Positions 17,836-25,726 of a DNA stretch of 64,000 bases are shown piece by piece. The DNA is from Alphaproteobacteria bacterium (GTDB taxonomy: Bacteria; Pseudomonadota; Alphaproteobacteria; CAAGCB01; CAG-977): contig CAAGEK010000057.1 of NCBI GenBank assembly GCA_900768845.1, positions 1-64,000 on the forward strand. The letters run 5' to 3'. Made by a program: the position numbers and the translations under genes. The notes under the pieces are model-generated. The model was given only the letters and a program-made list of their open reading frames with translations, was not told where the DNA came from and ran no database searches. Numbering within the stretch: position 1 is the first letter of the stretch; every line of letters begins with the position of its first letter.

Positions 17836-18795
17836 CTAACGTCCTCCTTTAGCTTTTTTAAATCTGACCCACGGCGGCAAAACATCGCGCAAATCGTCAT
17901 CCAGCTTTCTGCGCCGTTCCGCTTCGACACTTTGATGCGTTTTTCGCTCTTCGCCGTTTCCCGTACAGGAAAATCTCCCGACGCTTCCGTCGGACGAACG
18001 GACGAACACGGCGTTCAAAGAATCATCCCTGCGTCCGTATAAAAACGCGGCGTCCCTTAAAATCCCGCGGCATCCGGCAAGCGTCGCTTCGTCGAAACAG
18101 CACGCCCGCGGCGAAGACAGAAACGCCGCGTCGTTCAAATAGGATTGTCCGGCGAAACGGCACAACCGGTTCATCAAAGCCCCGTCCGGAACATCGCGAC
18201 GCAAAAAATCCCCTCCGGCTCCGTTTTCGGAAGTTCGCAAAAAGGAAACGACGTCTTTATCATACAAAGCGACATAAGACGCGTCATCGTACCACGCTTT
18301 GAACGCTTCGCCCAACGACGGCGTTTCCGTTTTTGAACAGGCCGCCGCAATTTTCGGATGGACGGCTCTGAAGCGGTTCCAAACTTCGGGGACTTTTTTC
18401 CGCATTTCATACGCCGCGACACATTCAAACGCCGTCGCATCCGCTTCCGCCGCCCTTTGCGCGACCAAAAGCGAACGGATGTTTTTATCCGCCGACAATT
18501 CGGGGGCGGACTGTATCGCGTGGCGGGCTTCATGAACCAGCGTCGCCGCCAGTTCCGCGTCGAAACGTTGCGGATTTAACGCCAACAGCTTTTTATCATG
18601 GAAACACGTTCCCGAACACGTCCCCAGTTCATCGGAAAAAACGCAAGCGTATCCCCGTGCGAAAGCCTCGTTCAGCACGGCCGCGCCCGTTTCCGAACAA
18701 TCCGAAACCGTCCGGATCAACCGCTCCGCCCGCCCGTCCGTACAACGGGACAGGGAAAGGCCGAACGCTTGTGTCAATCCGTCCCTTTCGCGCAT
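17836..18795 (-). CDS. HExRH putative metallopeptidase, paralogue 4
   Basis: A 319-residue paralogue. HEARH lies near residue 88, followed by AEADATAFECVAAYEM and GEAFKAWYDDASYVALYDKD. CRFAGQSYLNDAAFLSS repeats the C-terminal block. I chose the ATG at 18795, which overlaps the stop of paralogue 5 as TGATG and has AGGGGG upstream; a TTG one codon earlier is also possible. The overlap shows operon coupling. Closest in sequence to paralogue 2 by eye. Confidence 0.75.
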   Translation of the reverse strand: MRERDGLTQAFGLSLSRCTDGRAERLIRTVSDCSETGAAVLNEAFARGYACVFSDELGTCSGTCFHDKKLLALNPQRFDAELAATLVHEARHAIQSAPELSADKNIRSLLVAQRAAEADATAFECVAAYEMRKKVPEVWNRFRAVHPKIAAACSKTETPSLGEAFKAWYDDASYVALYDKDVVSFLRTSENGAGGDFLRRDVPDGALMNRLCRFAGQSYLNDAAFLSSPRACCFDEATLAGCRGILRDAAFLYGRRDDSLNAVFVRSSDGSVGRFSCTGNGEERKTHQSVEAERRRKLDDDLRDVLPPWVRFKKAKGGR

Positions 18796-19751
18796 CAACG
18801 CCCCCTGCCCTTGCTCAACATTGCCAAAGTCGCCGGAGAAATTTCAGGTTCGGGGCGTTTCGGCGTTTTTTGGGACGCCTTGACGACGCGGTTGCCGTCT
18901 TTGACGTACAATCCGACGAAAGACAAATCCTCTTTTTCGCACAATCCCTTGTCAAACGCTTTTTCCGTCACGGAGTCGCAGCGGAAAAATATGTCTTCCG
19001 TCACCGTCGACCCGCGTGGCGTTTCCAAAAATTTCAGATCCTCGCCCCGCATATAGCTTTTGCCGCCGGATTGACAAAGAGAGGTCAAAAGCCTGTCCGA
19101 CGGGGCTTTTTCCGACATAACGCCGGCGGCTCCCGAATCAACCGCACGCTCCAAAGAAGAAAGAACCTTACGGTCGTAATAATCAACGTAATTTCCGTTG
19201 TCGAACCAGGCTTTGAAGGCTTCGGGCAAAGAGGATTCCAAATCTTTCCCCTCCTTGCGCGACTGTTCGTAAGCCGCCGCGACTTTGGGGGAAGCCTCGG
19301 CATACGCCGACCAAACGGCGGGAGCTTCGCGACGCATTTCATAAGCGGAGGCGCACTGAAAAGCCTGAGCGTCGGCTTCACGCGTCCGGCAAACCTTTAT
19401 CAAATCCGCCGACCGGTAGGAACAGTATCCGCCGAATTCGGGAGCATTTTGCATTTGTTCGCAATGGCGGGATTCGTGTACGACCGTCGACGCCAGCCGT
19501 TCGTCGGACAAAGAGGGATTCAGGGCGATGCAGTTCTTTTGCGCCAGATAGGAACCCGCCGCCTTCATCCCCGGCACGAAAACGAACGCACAACCGCATT
19601 CCTCGGCACGTTTTATCAGCTCCGCCCCCAAAAGGCTGTTGTCGCGGACGGTTTTCTTGATCCGTTCCATCCGTTCCGCGCTTACGGCGGCATTTTCCGA
19701 CGTTTTTTCCGTCGCGCCCGAAAAAAGAATGTTCCGGAGCATTGATAACAT
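18795..19751 (-). CDS. HExRH putative metallopeptidase, paralogue 5
   Basis: First gene of the array; 318 residues from ATG 19751, which has GGGGG six bases upstream (ATG 19757 is too close to it). HESRH lies near residue 92, READAQAFQCASAYEM follows, then PEAFKAWFDNGNYVDYYDRK and GGKSYMRGEDLKFLETP. Cysteines near the core (EECGCAF) and QNAPEFGGYCSY are specific to this copy. A promoter for the array should lie in 19752-19960, an AT-rich gap shared with the divergent preT-like gene. Confidence 0.75.
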   Translation of the reverse strand: MLSMLRNILFSGATEKTSENAAVSAERMERIKKTVRDNSLLGAELIKRAEECGCAFVFVPGMKAAGSYLAQKNCIALNPSLSDERLASTVVHESRHCEQMQNAPEFGGYCSYRSADLIKVCRTREADAQAFQCASAYEMRREAPAVWSAYAEASPKVAAAYEQSRKEGKDLESSLPEAFKAWFDNGNYVDYYDRKVLSSLERAVDSGAAGVMSEKAPSDRLLTSLCQSGGKSYMRGEDLKFLETPRGSTVTEDIFFRCDSVTEKAFDKGLCEKEDLSFVGLYVKDGNRVVKASQKTPKRPEPEISPATLAMLSKGRGR

Positions 19752-19960
19752 CCTCATCCCCCATTAAATACTGACAGCAGACATTAAAAACCTTGTGAAA
19801 GGATAGCACGTTTCAAAACGGACAAAAAGTTTTTTTCAGAAAATCATGCTGTTTTTCACCAAAAATACCGAAAAAACAAAAAAATTGCCTTTTGGGTGGA
19901 AAAGGGCTTAAATGGCGGCGTTCCGAAAACGGGAAGTCGTTATGACAATCGGGGGAAGAG

Positions 19961-21232
19961 ATGAATAAAAAGCTTTATCTGACGAACATCCAGCTTAAAT
20001 CCGAACTGGACAGATGCCTGAACTGCCCGACGAAGCCTTGTATGAAAGCGTGCCCCGCCAACTGTTCCCCCGCCGATTTCATCGCCGCGGCGAAAACGGG
20101 TGACGACAAGGGTCTTGTCCGCGCCGCCGAGCTTATTTTAAAATCGAACCCGCTGGGGCAGATGTGCGGATTGACCTGTCCCGACCGGTTTTGCATGAAA
20201 GCCTGCGCCCGCGCCGCATTGGACATGCCGATCAAAATTCCCGCGGTTCAGGCGGTCATCCTTGAAAAAGTACGCGAAGCCGCATTGATGGAAGCTCCCG
20301 CCCCCGTCGAACCGAACGGCAAAAGCATCGCCGTCGTCGGAGCCGGCCCCGCCGGTATGGCGGCGACCGCCGTTTTAGCCAGAAAAGGGTATGCCGTCAC
20401 CCTGTTCGAAGCGGACGACCGCGTCGGCGGGGCGGCGACCTTGATTCCCGAAGCCCGACTGCCCTATTCGGTCATTGAAAAGGACTGGAATTACATTAAA
20501 ACGTTCGGTGACGTCACGTTGAAACCGAACCACCGCGTATCGAACCCGCACGATTTGCTCAAAGACGGCTACGACGGCGTTATCGTCGCCGTCGGCGAAC
20601 CGCACAGCGCGAAAATGGGAATCCCCGGAGAGGATTTGGCTTTGTCGTTCATGGATTATCTGCGCTCCCCCGAAAAATATGCCACAACCGGCAACGTCGC
20701 CGTATTGGGCGGAGGGGCGGTTGCGACGGATTGCGCGGTCACGGCGAAAACGTCCGGAGCGACGAACACCGAAATGTTCGTCCGCCGCCGCATTTGCGAT
20801 ATGCGTCTGACCAACGAAGAACGTTCATGGCTGATGGACAACAAAATCGACATCACCGGCATGACACGCGTTGAAAAGATTGAAAAAGAAGGGGACACCT
20901 ACACGCTTCACACTTGCAAGACGTGTTTCAACGGATCGAAATTGGAGGACATTCCCGAAACGACCGTCAAACGCAAAGGATTTTCCCTTGTCGTCATGGC
21001 GGTCGGCAGTCGCGGCGATCCGAAACAGGAAAGCGAACGCGTCATTTATGCGGGCGATTGCGACCACGGCGGTTCCACAATCGTCGAAGCCGTCGCTTCG
21101 GGCAAAAACGCGGCGAACGCCATTCACGGCGTTATCACCGGCGTCGTGGAGGAAATCGCCTGTCCCGTCAGCCGCGTCGTTTCCTACAAAGCCAAAAGCT
21201 GTGCCGTCGCGGACGGATTGGAAAAGGAATAA
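19961..21232 (+). CDS. PreT/GltD-like FAD and Fe-S oxidoreductase
   Basis: A 423-residue flavoprotein of the glutamate-synthase small-subunit / dihydropyrimidine dehydrogenase PreT type. Two N-terminal cysteine clusters (CLNCPTKPCMKAC and CGLTCPDRFCMKAC) should hold Fe-S centres. VVGAGPAGMAATA binds FAD, VLGGGAVATDCA binds NAD(P)H, and the C-terminal AGDCDHGGSTIVEAVASGK closes the flavin site. E. coli PreT is about 412 residues and needs PreA; no preA is present here. GGGGGAAG precedes the ATG. In anaerobes similar subunits accompany purine or pyrimidine catabolism genes, which fits the YgeY-like and DpaL-like neighbours. Confidence 0.85.
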   Translation: MNKKLYLTNIQLKSELDRCLNCPTKPCMKACPANCSPADFIAAAKTGDDKGLVRAAELILKSNPLGQMCGLTCPDRFCMKACARAALDMPIKIPAVQAVILEKVREAALMEAPAPVEPNGKSIAVVGAGPAGMAATAVLARKGYAVTLFEADDRVGGAATLIPEARLPYSVIEKDWNYIKTFGDVTLKPNHRVSNPHDLLKDGYDGVIVAVGEPHSAKMGIPGEDLALSFMDYLRSPEKYATTGNVAVLGGGAVATDCAVTAKTSGATNTEMFVRRRICDMRLTNEERSWLMDNKIDITGMTRVEKIEKEGDTYTLHTCKTCFNGSKLEDIPETTVKRKGFSLVVMAVGSRGDPKQESERVIYAGDCDHGGSTIVEAVASGKNAANAIHGVITGVVEEIACPVSRVVSYKAKSCAVADGLEKE

Positions 21233-21274
21233 ATCTCCGCCCTTTTTAAGGACACGCGCCCCGTCCGGCAAGCC

Positions 21275-21943
21275 TCAACGCGCCGCCCGAACGATTTGAC
21301 GTTCAAAGTCGCGGCCGTTCGCGTGCGTTTCCAGCAAATGTTGCAACGTTGTCAGCAATCCGTCCAGCTCCGCCGTACCGTCGAAAGAAAAAATAACGTA
21401 AAGCAACGTTTCATCCTCGCCTTCGCCGATCATCGTGCGGCGGCTGTCCGCGCTGGGATTGCCGAAAACGCCTTCGTCGTCGAACAAGGCGGGCAAGTGT
21501 TCGATATTCAAAACATCCTTTCCGATTCCCGAATATTTTTCTCCGTCCGGAGCCCGTTTCCACACGATTTCCCCCCTGACGGCGGATAAATCGTAAGACC
21601 CCAGAGAATACCCCGAAGAAATCGAAACGATGTTGTTGATGTCAACGGCGTTGTTAATACGGTACAATCCGTTTCCCTTGGCGATGCGGCGCAACATCGC
21701 TTCGGCGGAATTGCGATACTTCGACGGATCCTTTCCCAACGCCTTGTAAGCTTTGCGCGTCGCCGAAACATGAGGGTTTTCCGAAACCGAAGACAGCTCG
21801 TAACGCTGAACCAGCGTTTGAATCAAAAAATCGAATTCGGCAAGCAGGCCGTCCCCGCTTTTGAAAACGTCCGCCCGACATTTCAAAACGCCCAAAGCCG
21901 CTTCGGGCACGGCAAAAGAAACGGTATCGTCAATTTTTATCAT
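21275..21943 (-). CDS. B3/B4 tRNA-binding domain protein
   Basis: A 222-residue protein with the B3/B4 domain otherwise found in the phenylalanyl-tRNA synthetase beta chain. Seen are SATRKAYKALGKDPSKYRNSAEAMLRRI, INNAVDINNIVSISSGYSLGSYDL and FFxxxG-like GVFGNPSADSRRTMI. Free-standing members are thought to edit mischarged tRNA or amino acids; this is family knowledge, not shown here. It faces away from the flanking preT-like gene and is divergent from the YgeY-like gene, 99 bases apart. AGGGGC precedes the ATG. Confidence 0.88.
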   Translation of the reverse strand: MIKIDDTVSFAVPEAALGVLKCRADVFKSGDGLLAEFDFLIQTLVQRYELSSVSENPHVSATRKAYKALGKDPSKYRNSAEAMLRRIAKGNGLYRINNAVDINNIVSISSGYSLGSYDLSAVRGEIVWKRAPDGEKYSGIGKDVLNIEHLPALFDDEGVFGNPSADSRRTMIGEGEDETLLYVIFSFDGTAELDGLLTTLQHLLETHANGRDFERQIVRAAR

Positions 21944-22042
21944 TCTGCCCCTCCCCTGTTTCGTTTAAAATTTAAAATATGTGGACTTCGGAACGGCATC
22001 AAGATAAAAAACATATCAAATCGAAATTATCAGGGAATCGCA

Positions 22043-23260
22043 ATGGACGGACAAATTATCCCGACCGCGGAAAAATACCGCGACGACATGACGAAATTCA
22101 TGCGCGACCTCATTGGCATCCCGTCCGAAAGCGGCGGGGAGAAAGAAGTCGTCCGCCGCATCAGAAGGGAAATGGAAGACGCGGATTTTGACGAAATACG
22201 CATTGACAAAGCGGGAAGCATCGCAGGGCGCATCGGCGAAGGAAAGCACCTGATCGTCATGGACGCCCGACTTGACGCTCCGCGGGTTGTCTGCGCCGAA
22301 ACGCAAAGTTGCGACCCGTATAAAGGGCGGTTGGAAAACGGATATATTTACGGATGCGGCTCGGCAAACCGGAAAGGCGGGATCGCCGCTTCGGTTTATG
22401 CGGGAAAAATCGTCAAAGAACTTGAATTGGGCGATGAATGTTCGTTATGGATAACGGGAACGGTTCAAAACGAAGAATCCGTCGGGACGGGATGGGACGC
22501 GTTGCTGGAATGCGGGGTTTTGCCGCGGCTTCCCGACGCGGCGGTCGTGACCGAACCGACAAATCTGGCGTTATGCCGCGCCGAACGCGGATGGGCGGAA
22601 ATCGTCATCCGGACAAAGGGAACGCCGGCCTTGGCTTCCGATCCCGATGCGGGCGGAAACGCCGTTTACGCCGCCGCGAAAATCATTTGCGAATTGGAAA
22701 GCCTGAACGCCCGCCTTCCGAACGATGAAACGACGGGAAAAGCGACGCTGGCCGTTACAAAAATCGAAACCTTTTCCCGATCGGCTCGCGACGTTCCCGA
22801 CCGGACGGACTTTTACGTCGAACGCCGTCTGACTCCGGACGAAAGCAAAGACGGAATTTTAGAGGAAATCAAAGAAGCCGTCGAACGTGCAGGGCTGAAC
22901 GCCGGAACGGATGCGGAAATTCAAATCCTGACATACTCGGCTCCGTCGTACACGGGATACGAACTGAAATCCGGACAATTCCGCCCCGCTTGGGTATTGA
23001 AGGAAAACAGCCCCGTCTTTAAAACGGCTTTGTCGGCTTACGGTGACGTCATCGGGGAAAAACCGGAAATCAAAACGAGGTTCGGTGCGACAAACGGACT
23101 TTCCACAATGGGGACGCACGGTGTTCCGACGATTGTTTTCGGCCCCGCCGAGGAAACGCACGCCTGTGACGTCAGCGGATGCCCCGTCGACCATTTAATC
23201 AAGGCCTCTGCGTTTTATGCGGCTTTTGTCAAGGACTTCCCCCTGTTCGCAAAAAAATGA
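22043..23260 (+). CDS. YgeY-like M20 family protein with altered active site
   Basis: A 405-residue M20 homologue closest by eye to YgeY, which sits in gut purine/ureide gene clusters. AGGGA precedes the chosen ATG; the open frame runs 90 codons further upstream without support. Blocks such as YAGKIVKELELGDE, TGTVQNEES, VVTEPTN and TMGTHGVPTIVFGPAEETHA fit YgeY. However, the HxD metal motif reads R76-L-D78, the bridging Asp is N109, and the catalytic Glu is N143. The partner E144, E171 and H373 remain. It is probably a pseudo-hydrolase or has a changed chemistry. Confidence 0.85.
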   Translation: MDGQIIPTAEKYRDDMTKFMRDLIGIPSESGGEKEVVRRIRREMEDADFDEIRIDKAGSIAGRIGEGKHLIVMDARLDAPRVVCAETQSCDPYKGRLENGYIYGCGSANRKGGIAASVYAGKIVKELELGDECSLWITGTVQNEESVGTGWDALLECGVLPRLPDAAVVTEPTNLALCRAERGWAEIVIRTKGTPALASDPDAGGNAVYAAAKIICELESLNARLPNDETTGKATLAVTKIETFSRSARDVPDRTDFYVERRLTPDESKDGILEEIKEAVERAGLNAGTDAEIQILTYSAPSYTGYELKSGQFRPAWVLKENSPVFKTALSAYGDVIGEKPEIKTRFGATNGLSTMGTHGVPTIVFGPAEETHACDVSGCPVDHLIKASAFYAAFVKDFPLFAKK

Positions 23261-23261
23261 A

Positions 23262-23702
23262 TCACAGGATGTTCCCGCGTCCGATGTTCCGTTCGATTAA
23301 AAGCATTCCCGCACGGTGATACGTTTCGTTTTTACTGGCGCAATACGCCGACAGGACGACGGGGCGCACACCGTGTTCCATCAAATCCATCGCCGTTTTA
23401 TAAACGCAAGCGTCGGTATCGAAACCGCACAAATGAACCTCGTCGAAACCGTCCATTCGGGGCAGATAGCTTGAATATCCGCCCTTTTCAAACACAACGG
23501 CGTGCGGCGCGGGAACAAAACACAGCCTTTCATCCTCGTACCCCTCGAACTCCGTCAATCTGACCAGAGCGGAATCCTTTCCGACGAATTTTGAAACGAA
23601 CACATATTCGTACCCGTCCTGAAGTTTTTCGATTTTTTCAGGAAGATCCGAATCTCCGGCGGCCGATTTTTGCACTTCGATAATCAATAAGGCTTTTTTC
23701 AT
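23262..23702 (-). CDS. Isochorismatase-family cysteine hydrolase
   Basis: A 146-residue member of the isochorismatase-like fold. MKKALLIIEVQ starts the core; note Glu where the catalytic Asp (IDVQ) normally lies. The Lys in VVFEKGGYSSY and the nucleophile Cys in CGFDTDACVYKTAMDL are present. I start at ATG 23702, because a GTG at 23732 would add ten non-homologous residues inside the upstream gene. The nitroreductase gene ends 14 bases upstream, so the two form an operon. Relatives include nicotinamidases and ureidoacrylate hydrolase RutB; the substrate here is unknown. Confidence 0.8.
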   Translation of the reverse strand: MKKALLIIEVQKSAAGDSDLPEKIEKLQDGYEYVFVSKFVGKDSALVRLTEFEGYEDERLCFVPAPHAVVFEKGGYSSYLPRMDGFDEVHLCGFDTDACVYKTAMDLMEHGVRPVVLSAYCASKNETYHRAGMLLIERNIGRGNIL

Positions 23703-23716
23703 CTCAACACCGGATG

Positions 23717-24304
23717 TTAAACGATTTTGCACGCTTCGTCAAAGTCGAAACGGGCAAGCCGCGGATAAGGATGCGGATGAACGCCGTATCCGATATTGCA
23801 CAAAAAATTCGACCTGTAAGTCGTGCCTTTGAAAAAGGCTTCATCGGTTTTTCGCTTGTCGAACCCGCTCATCGGCCCGCAATCCAGCCCCAAAGCCCTT
23901 GCCGCTTCGATCAGATAAGCCCCCTGCAAAGCCGTATTCCTTAAAACGGCGTCTTGAATCGCCTCGGGATTTCCTTCGTACCACGCTTTGACGTTTGCAA
24001 TCGGATAAAGCTTGTCGAAATGGTCGAAGAACCGCTCGTCCCCCGCAATGATCGCCGTTACGGGCGCGCTCATCGTTTTTTCCACGTTTCCCGCATCCAG
24101 ACACGGTTTCAGTTTCGCCTTCGCTTCGGCGGAACGGACGAAAACGACGCGCATCGGCTGGCAATTCGCCGCCGTCGGCGCAAGCTTCGCCAAATCATAC
24201 ATTTTCACCAGCAATTCATCCGGAACGTCCCGTTTTTCCCAATTTGAAAAAGTTCTGGCCTCTTTGAAAAGAATTCCCGCATCAACGCCCGAAATTTCCG
24301 TCAT
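23717..24304 (-). CDS. RutE-like nitroreductase family protein
   Basis: A 195-residue FMN protein of the nitroreductase superfamily, most like RutE / malonic semialdehyde reductase. The N-terminal ARTFSNWEKRDVPDELL, the LAPTAANCQPMRVVFV phosphate/flavin segment and the GLDCGPMSGFDKRKTDEAFF block all fit that subgroup. GGAGG precedes the ATG at 24304. It is the first gene of a two-gene operon with the isochorismatase-like gene. In E. coli, RutE acts with RutB in pyrimidine breakdown, so the pairing is suggestive, but no rutA is visible. Confidence 0.87.
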   Translation of the reverse strand: MTEISGVDAGILFKEARTFSNWEKRDVPDELLVKMYDLAKLAPTAANCQPMRVVFVRSAEAKAKLKPCLDAGNVEKTMSAPVTAIIAGDERFFDHFDKLYPIANVKAWYEGNPEAIQDAVLRNTALQGAYLIEAARALGLDCGPMSGFDKRKTDEAFFKGTTYRSNFLCNIGYGVHPHPYPRLARFDFDEACKIV

Positions 24305-24439
24305 GAAACGCCTCCGTTCAAAATTTGTTGCTTAAAAGAAACCGCTTGTTTTATGATGGTAGCCGTTCAAAAACATGAAAAACATCTCTCTTTTCGTTTT
24401 ACATCCCTTCTTATCCCTTAAAAAGGAAGGCAAAAAGTT

Positions 24440-25672
24440 ATGCAGGAAATTCATGACGGAGAAGCGACGCTGCTTTTAAATTCAAAAACGGCTTGCGGAC
24501 AAATCGAAACCGCATTGCAGGGCATATCCGAAGACGCCGATTGCAAGGCGGCCTTTTCGGAAATATCCTCGTGGGAGGAATATCGCGAAACGCCGTTGAT
24601 CCGCCTTGAAAAATACGAAACGAAGCTGGGATTGAAAGCCGTTTATTTCAAAGACGAAAGCGCACGGTTGGGATTGAACGGCATCAAAGCGTTGGAAGCC
24701 TCTTACGCCGTTTTCAGGTTGCTGTTGAACAAAATCCGCGAAATCGCGGGGGAAAAGGCGACACGCAAGGATTTAACCGAACGCAAATACGACGACATCG
24801 TTTCAAAAATCACCGTTTTATGCGTCGCCGGAGGAAATCACGCCTCCTGCGTCGCTTGGGCGGCTCGAATGTTCGGCGCGAAATGCACCGTTTACGCGCC
24901 GGCCGGAACATCCGGAGCCGAACGGGAAACTTTGGAACGTTACGGAGCGGTTGTCAAAGCGTGCGAGGGAGGGAGCGAAGACGCCGCCCGTGCCTGCGCC
25001 GCCGATTCGGAACAAAACGGAATGATTTTCCTGTCCGAAGCGGCATGTCCGGATTATGCGCAGGCTCCGTCGGACATGATGAGCGGTTATGCCGTAGCGG
25101 TTGACGAAGCCCTTCGCCAAATTCCCGAACGCCCGACGCATATCTTTGTTCAATGCGGCAACGGCAGACTGGCGGCGACGGTTGCGGCGCGTTTTTGCAG
25201 GGATTGCGACGAAGCGGAAGCCCCCTTGGTCGTGACCGTGGAACCGAACGGTTCCGCCGCCGTTTATTCGGCGGTGAAAAACGGTGAAAACGTTTCCGTT
25301 TCGGGAAAACCGGAAACCGTCATGGGGGATCTTTGCCAGACCGAAGCTTTTGAAAAGGCTTTGAGTGCCTTGAAAAAATGCGCGGCGGCCTTCATGACCA
25401 TTCCCGATACGTTGATTCCCGCGGTGATGTGCGATCTGGCAAACAAGGAATGCGCACAAACGCCCGTCGTTTCGGGGCATTCGGGCGTTTGCGGGCTGGC
25501 CGGATTGATAACGGCTTGCGACAGCGGCGATTTCAGGAAAGCTTTGAACCTCGGGGAAAACAGCGTCGTCCTGCTGTTCGGTTCGGAAGGTGCGGCGGAT
25601 TCAGGCGTTTATGAAAAAATCGTGGGCAAAACGGTTCAAGAAGTTTTAAACGATCCGGAAAAAACGCCCTGA
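24440..25672 (+). CDS. Diaminopropionate ammonia-lyase-like PLP protein
   Basis: A 410-residue fold-type II PLP protein homologous to DpaL/YgeX, which deaminates 2,3-diaminopropionate to pyruvate and ammonia. The PLP lysine is K83 in GLNGIKALEASYA. Two Asp residues used for catalysis in the E. coli enzyme (D120 and D189, from memory) correspond here to G131 (AGGNH instead of TDGNH) and E200. The phosphate loop reads CGNGRLAAT instead of a GVGAMAGG-like loop. These changes suggest altered or lost activity. AAGGAAGG lies 11 bases before the ATG, and TATGAT upstream may be a -10 box. Confidence 0.85.
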   Translation: MQEIHDGEATLLLNSKTACGQIETALQGISEDADCKAAFSEISSWEEYRETPLIRLEKYETKLGLKAVYFKDESARLGLNGIKALEASYAVFRLLLNKIREIAGEKATRKDLTERKYDDIVSKITVLCVAGGNHASCVAWAARMFGAKCTVYAPAGTSGAERETLERYGAVVKACEGGSEDAARACAADSEQNGMIFLSEAACPDYAQAPSDMMSGYAVAVDEALRQIPERPTHIFVQCGNGRLAATVAARFCRDCDEAEAPLVVTVEPNGSAAVYSAVKNGENVSVSGKPETVMGDLCQTEAFEKALSALKKCAAAFMTIPDTLIPAVMCDLANKECAQTPVVSGHSGVCGLAGLITACDSGDFRKALNLGENSVVLLFGSEGAADSGVYEKIVGKTVQEVLNDPEKTP

Positions 25673-25685
25673 ACAACTGAAAGCC

Positions 25686-25713
25686 TTGATACTTGCGCAA
25701 AATATGATATTGT
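25686..25713 (+). promoter_or_regulatory. Possible promoter of the lipoprotein gene
   Basis: TTGATA (25686-25691) and TATTGT (25708-25713) are 16 bases apart and lie just before the gene at 25727. This would leave a very short leader. Confidence 0.4.
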
Positions 25714-25726
25714 AGGAAAAACGACG

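Noticed and set aside
21770..22042. N-terminal extension of the YgeY-like protein
   Set aside because: The upstream 90 codons overlap the divergent B3/B4 gene, have no homology to M20 proteins and lack a start site.
22043..23260. Treating the YgeY-like gene as a frameshift pseudogene
   Set aside because: The frame is intact, of normal length (405 residues) and has a good ribosome site. Only active-site residues are changed.
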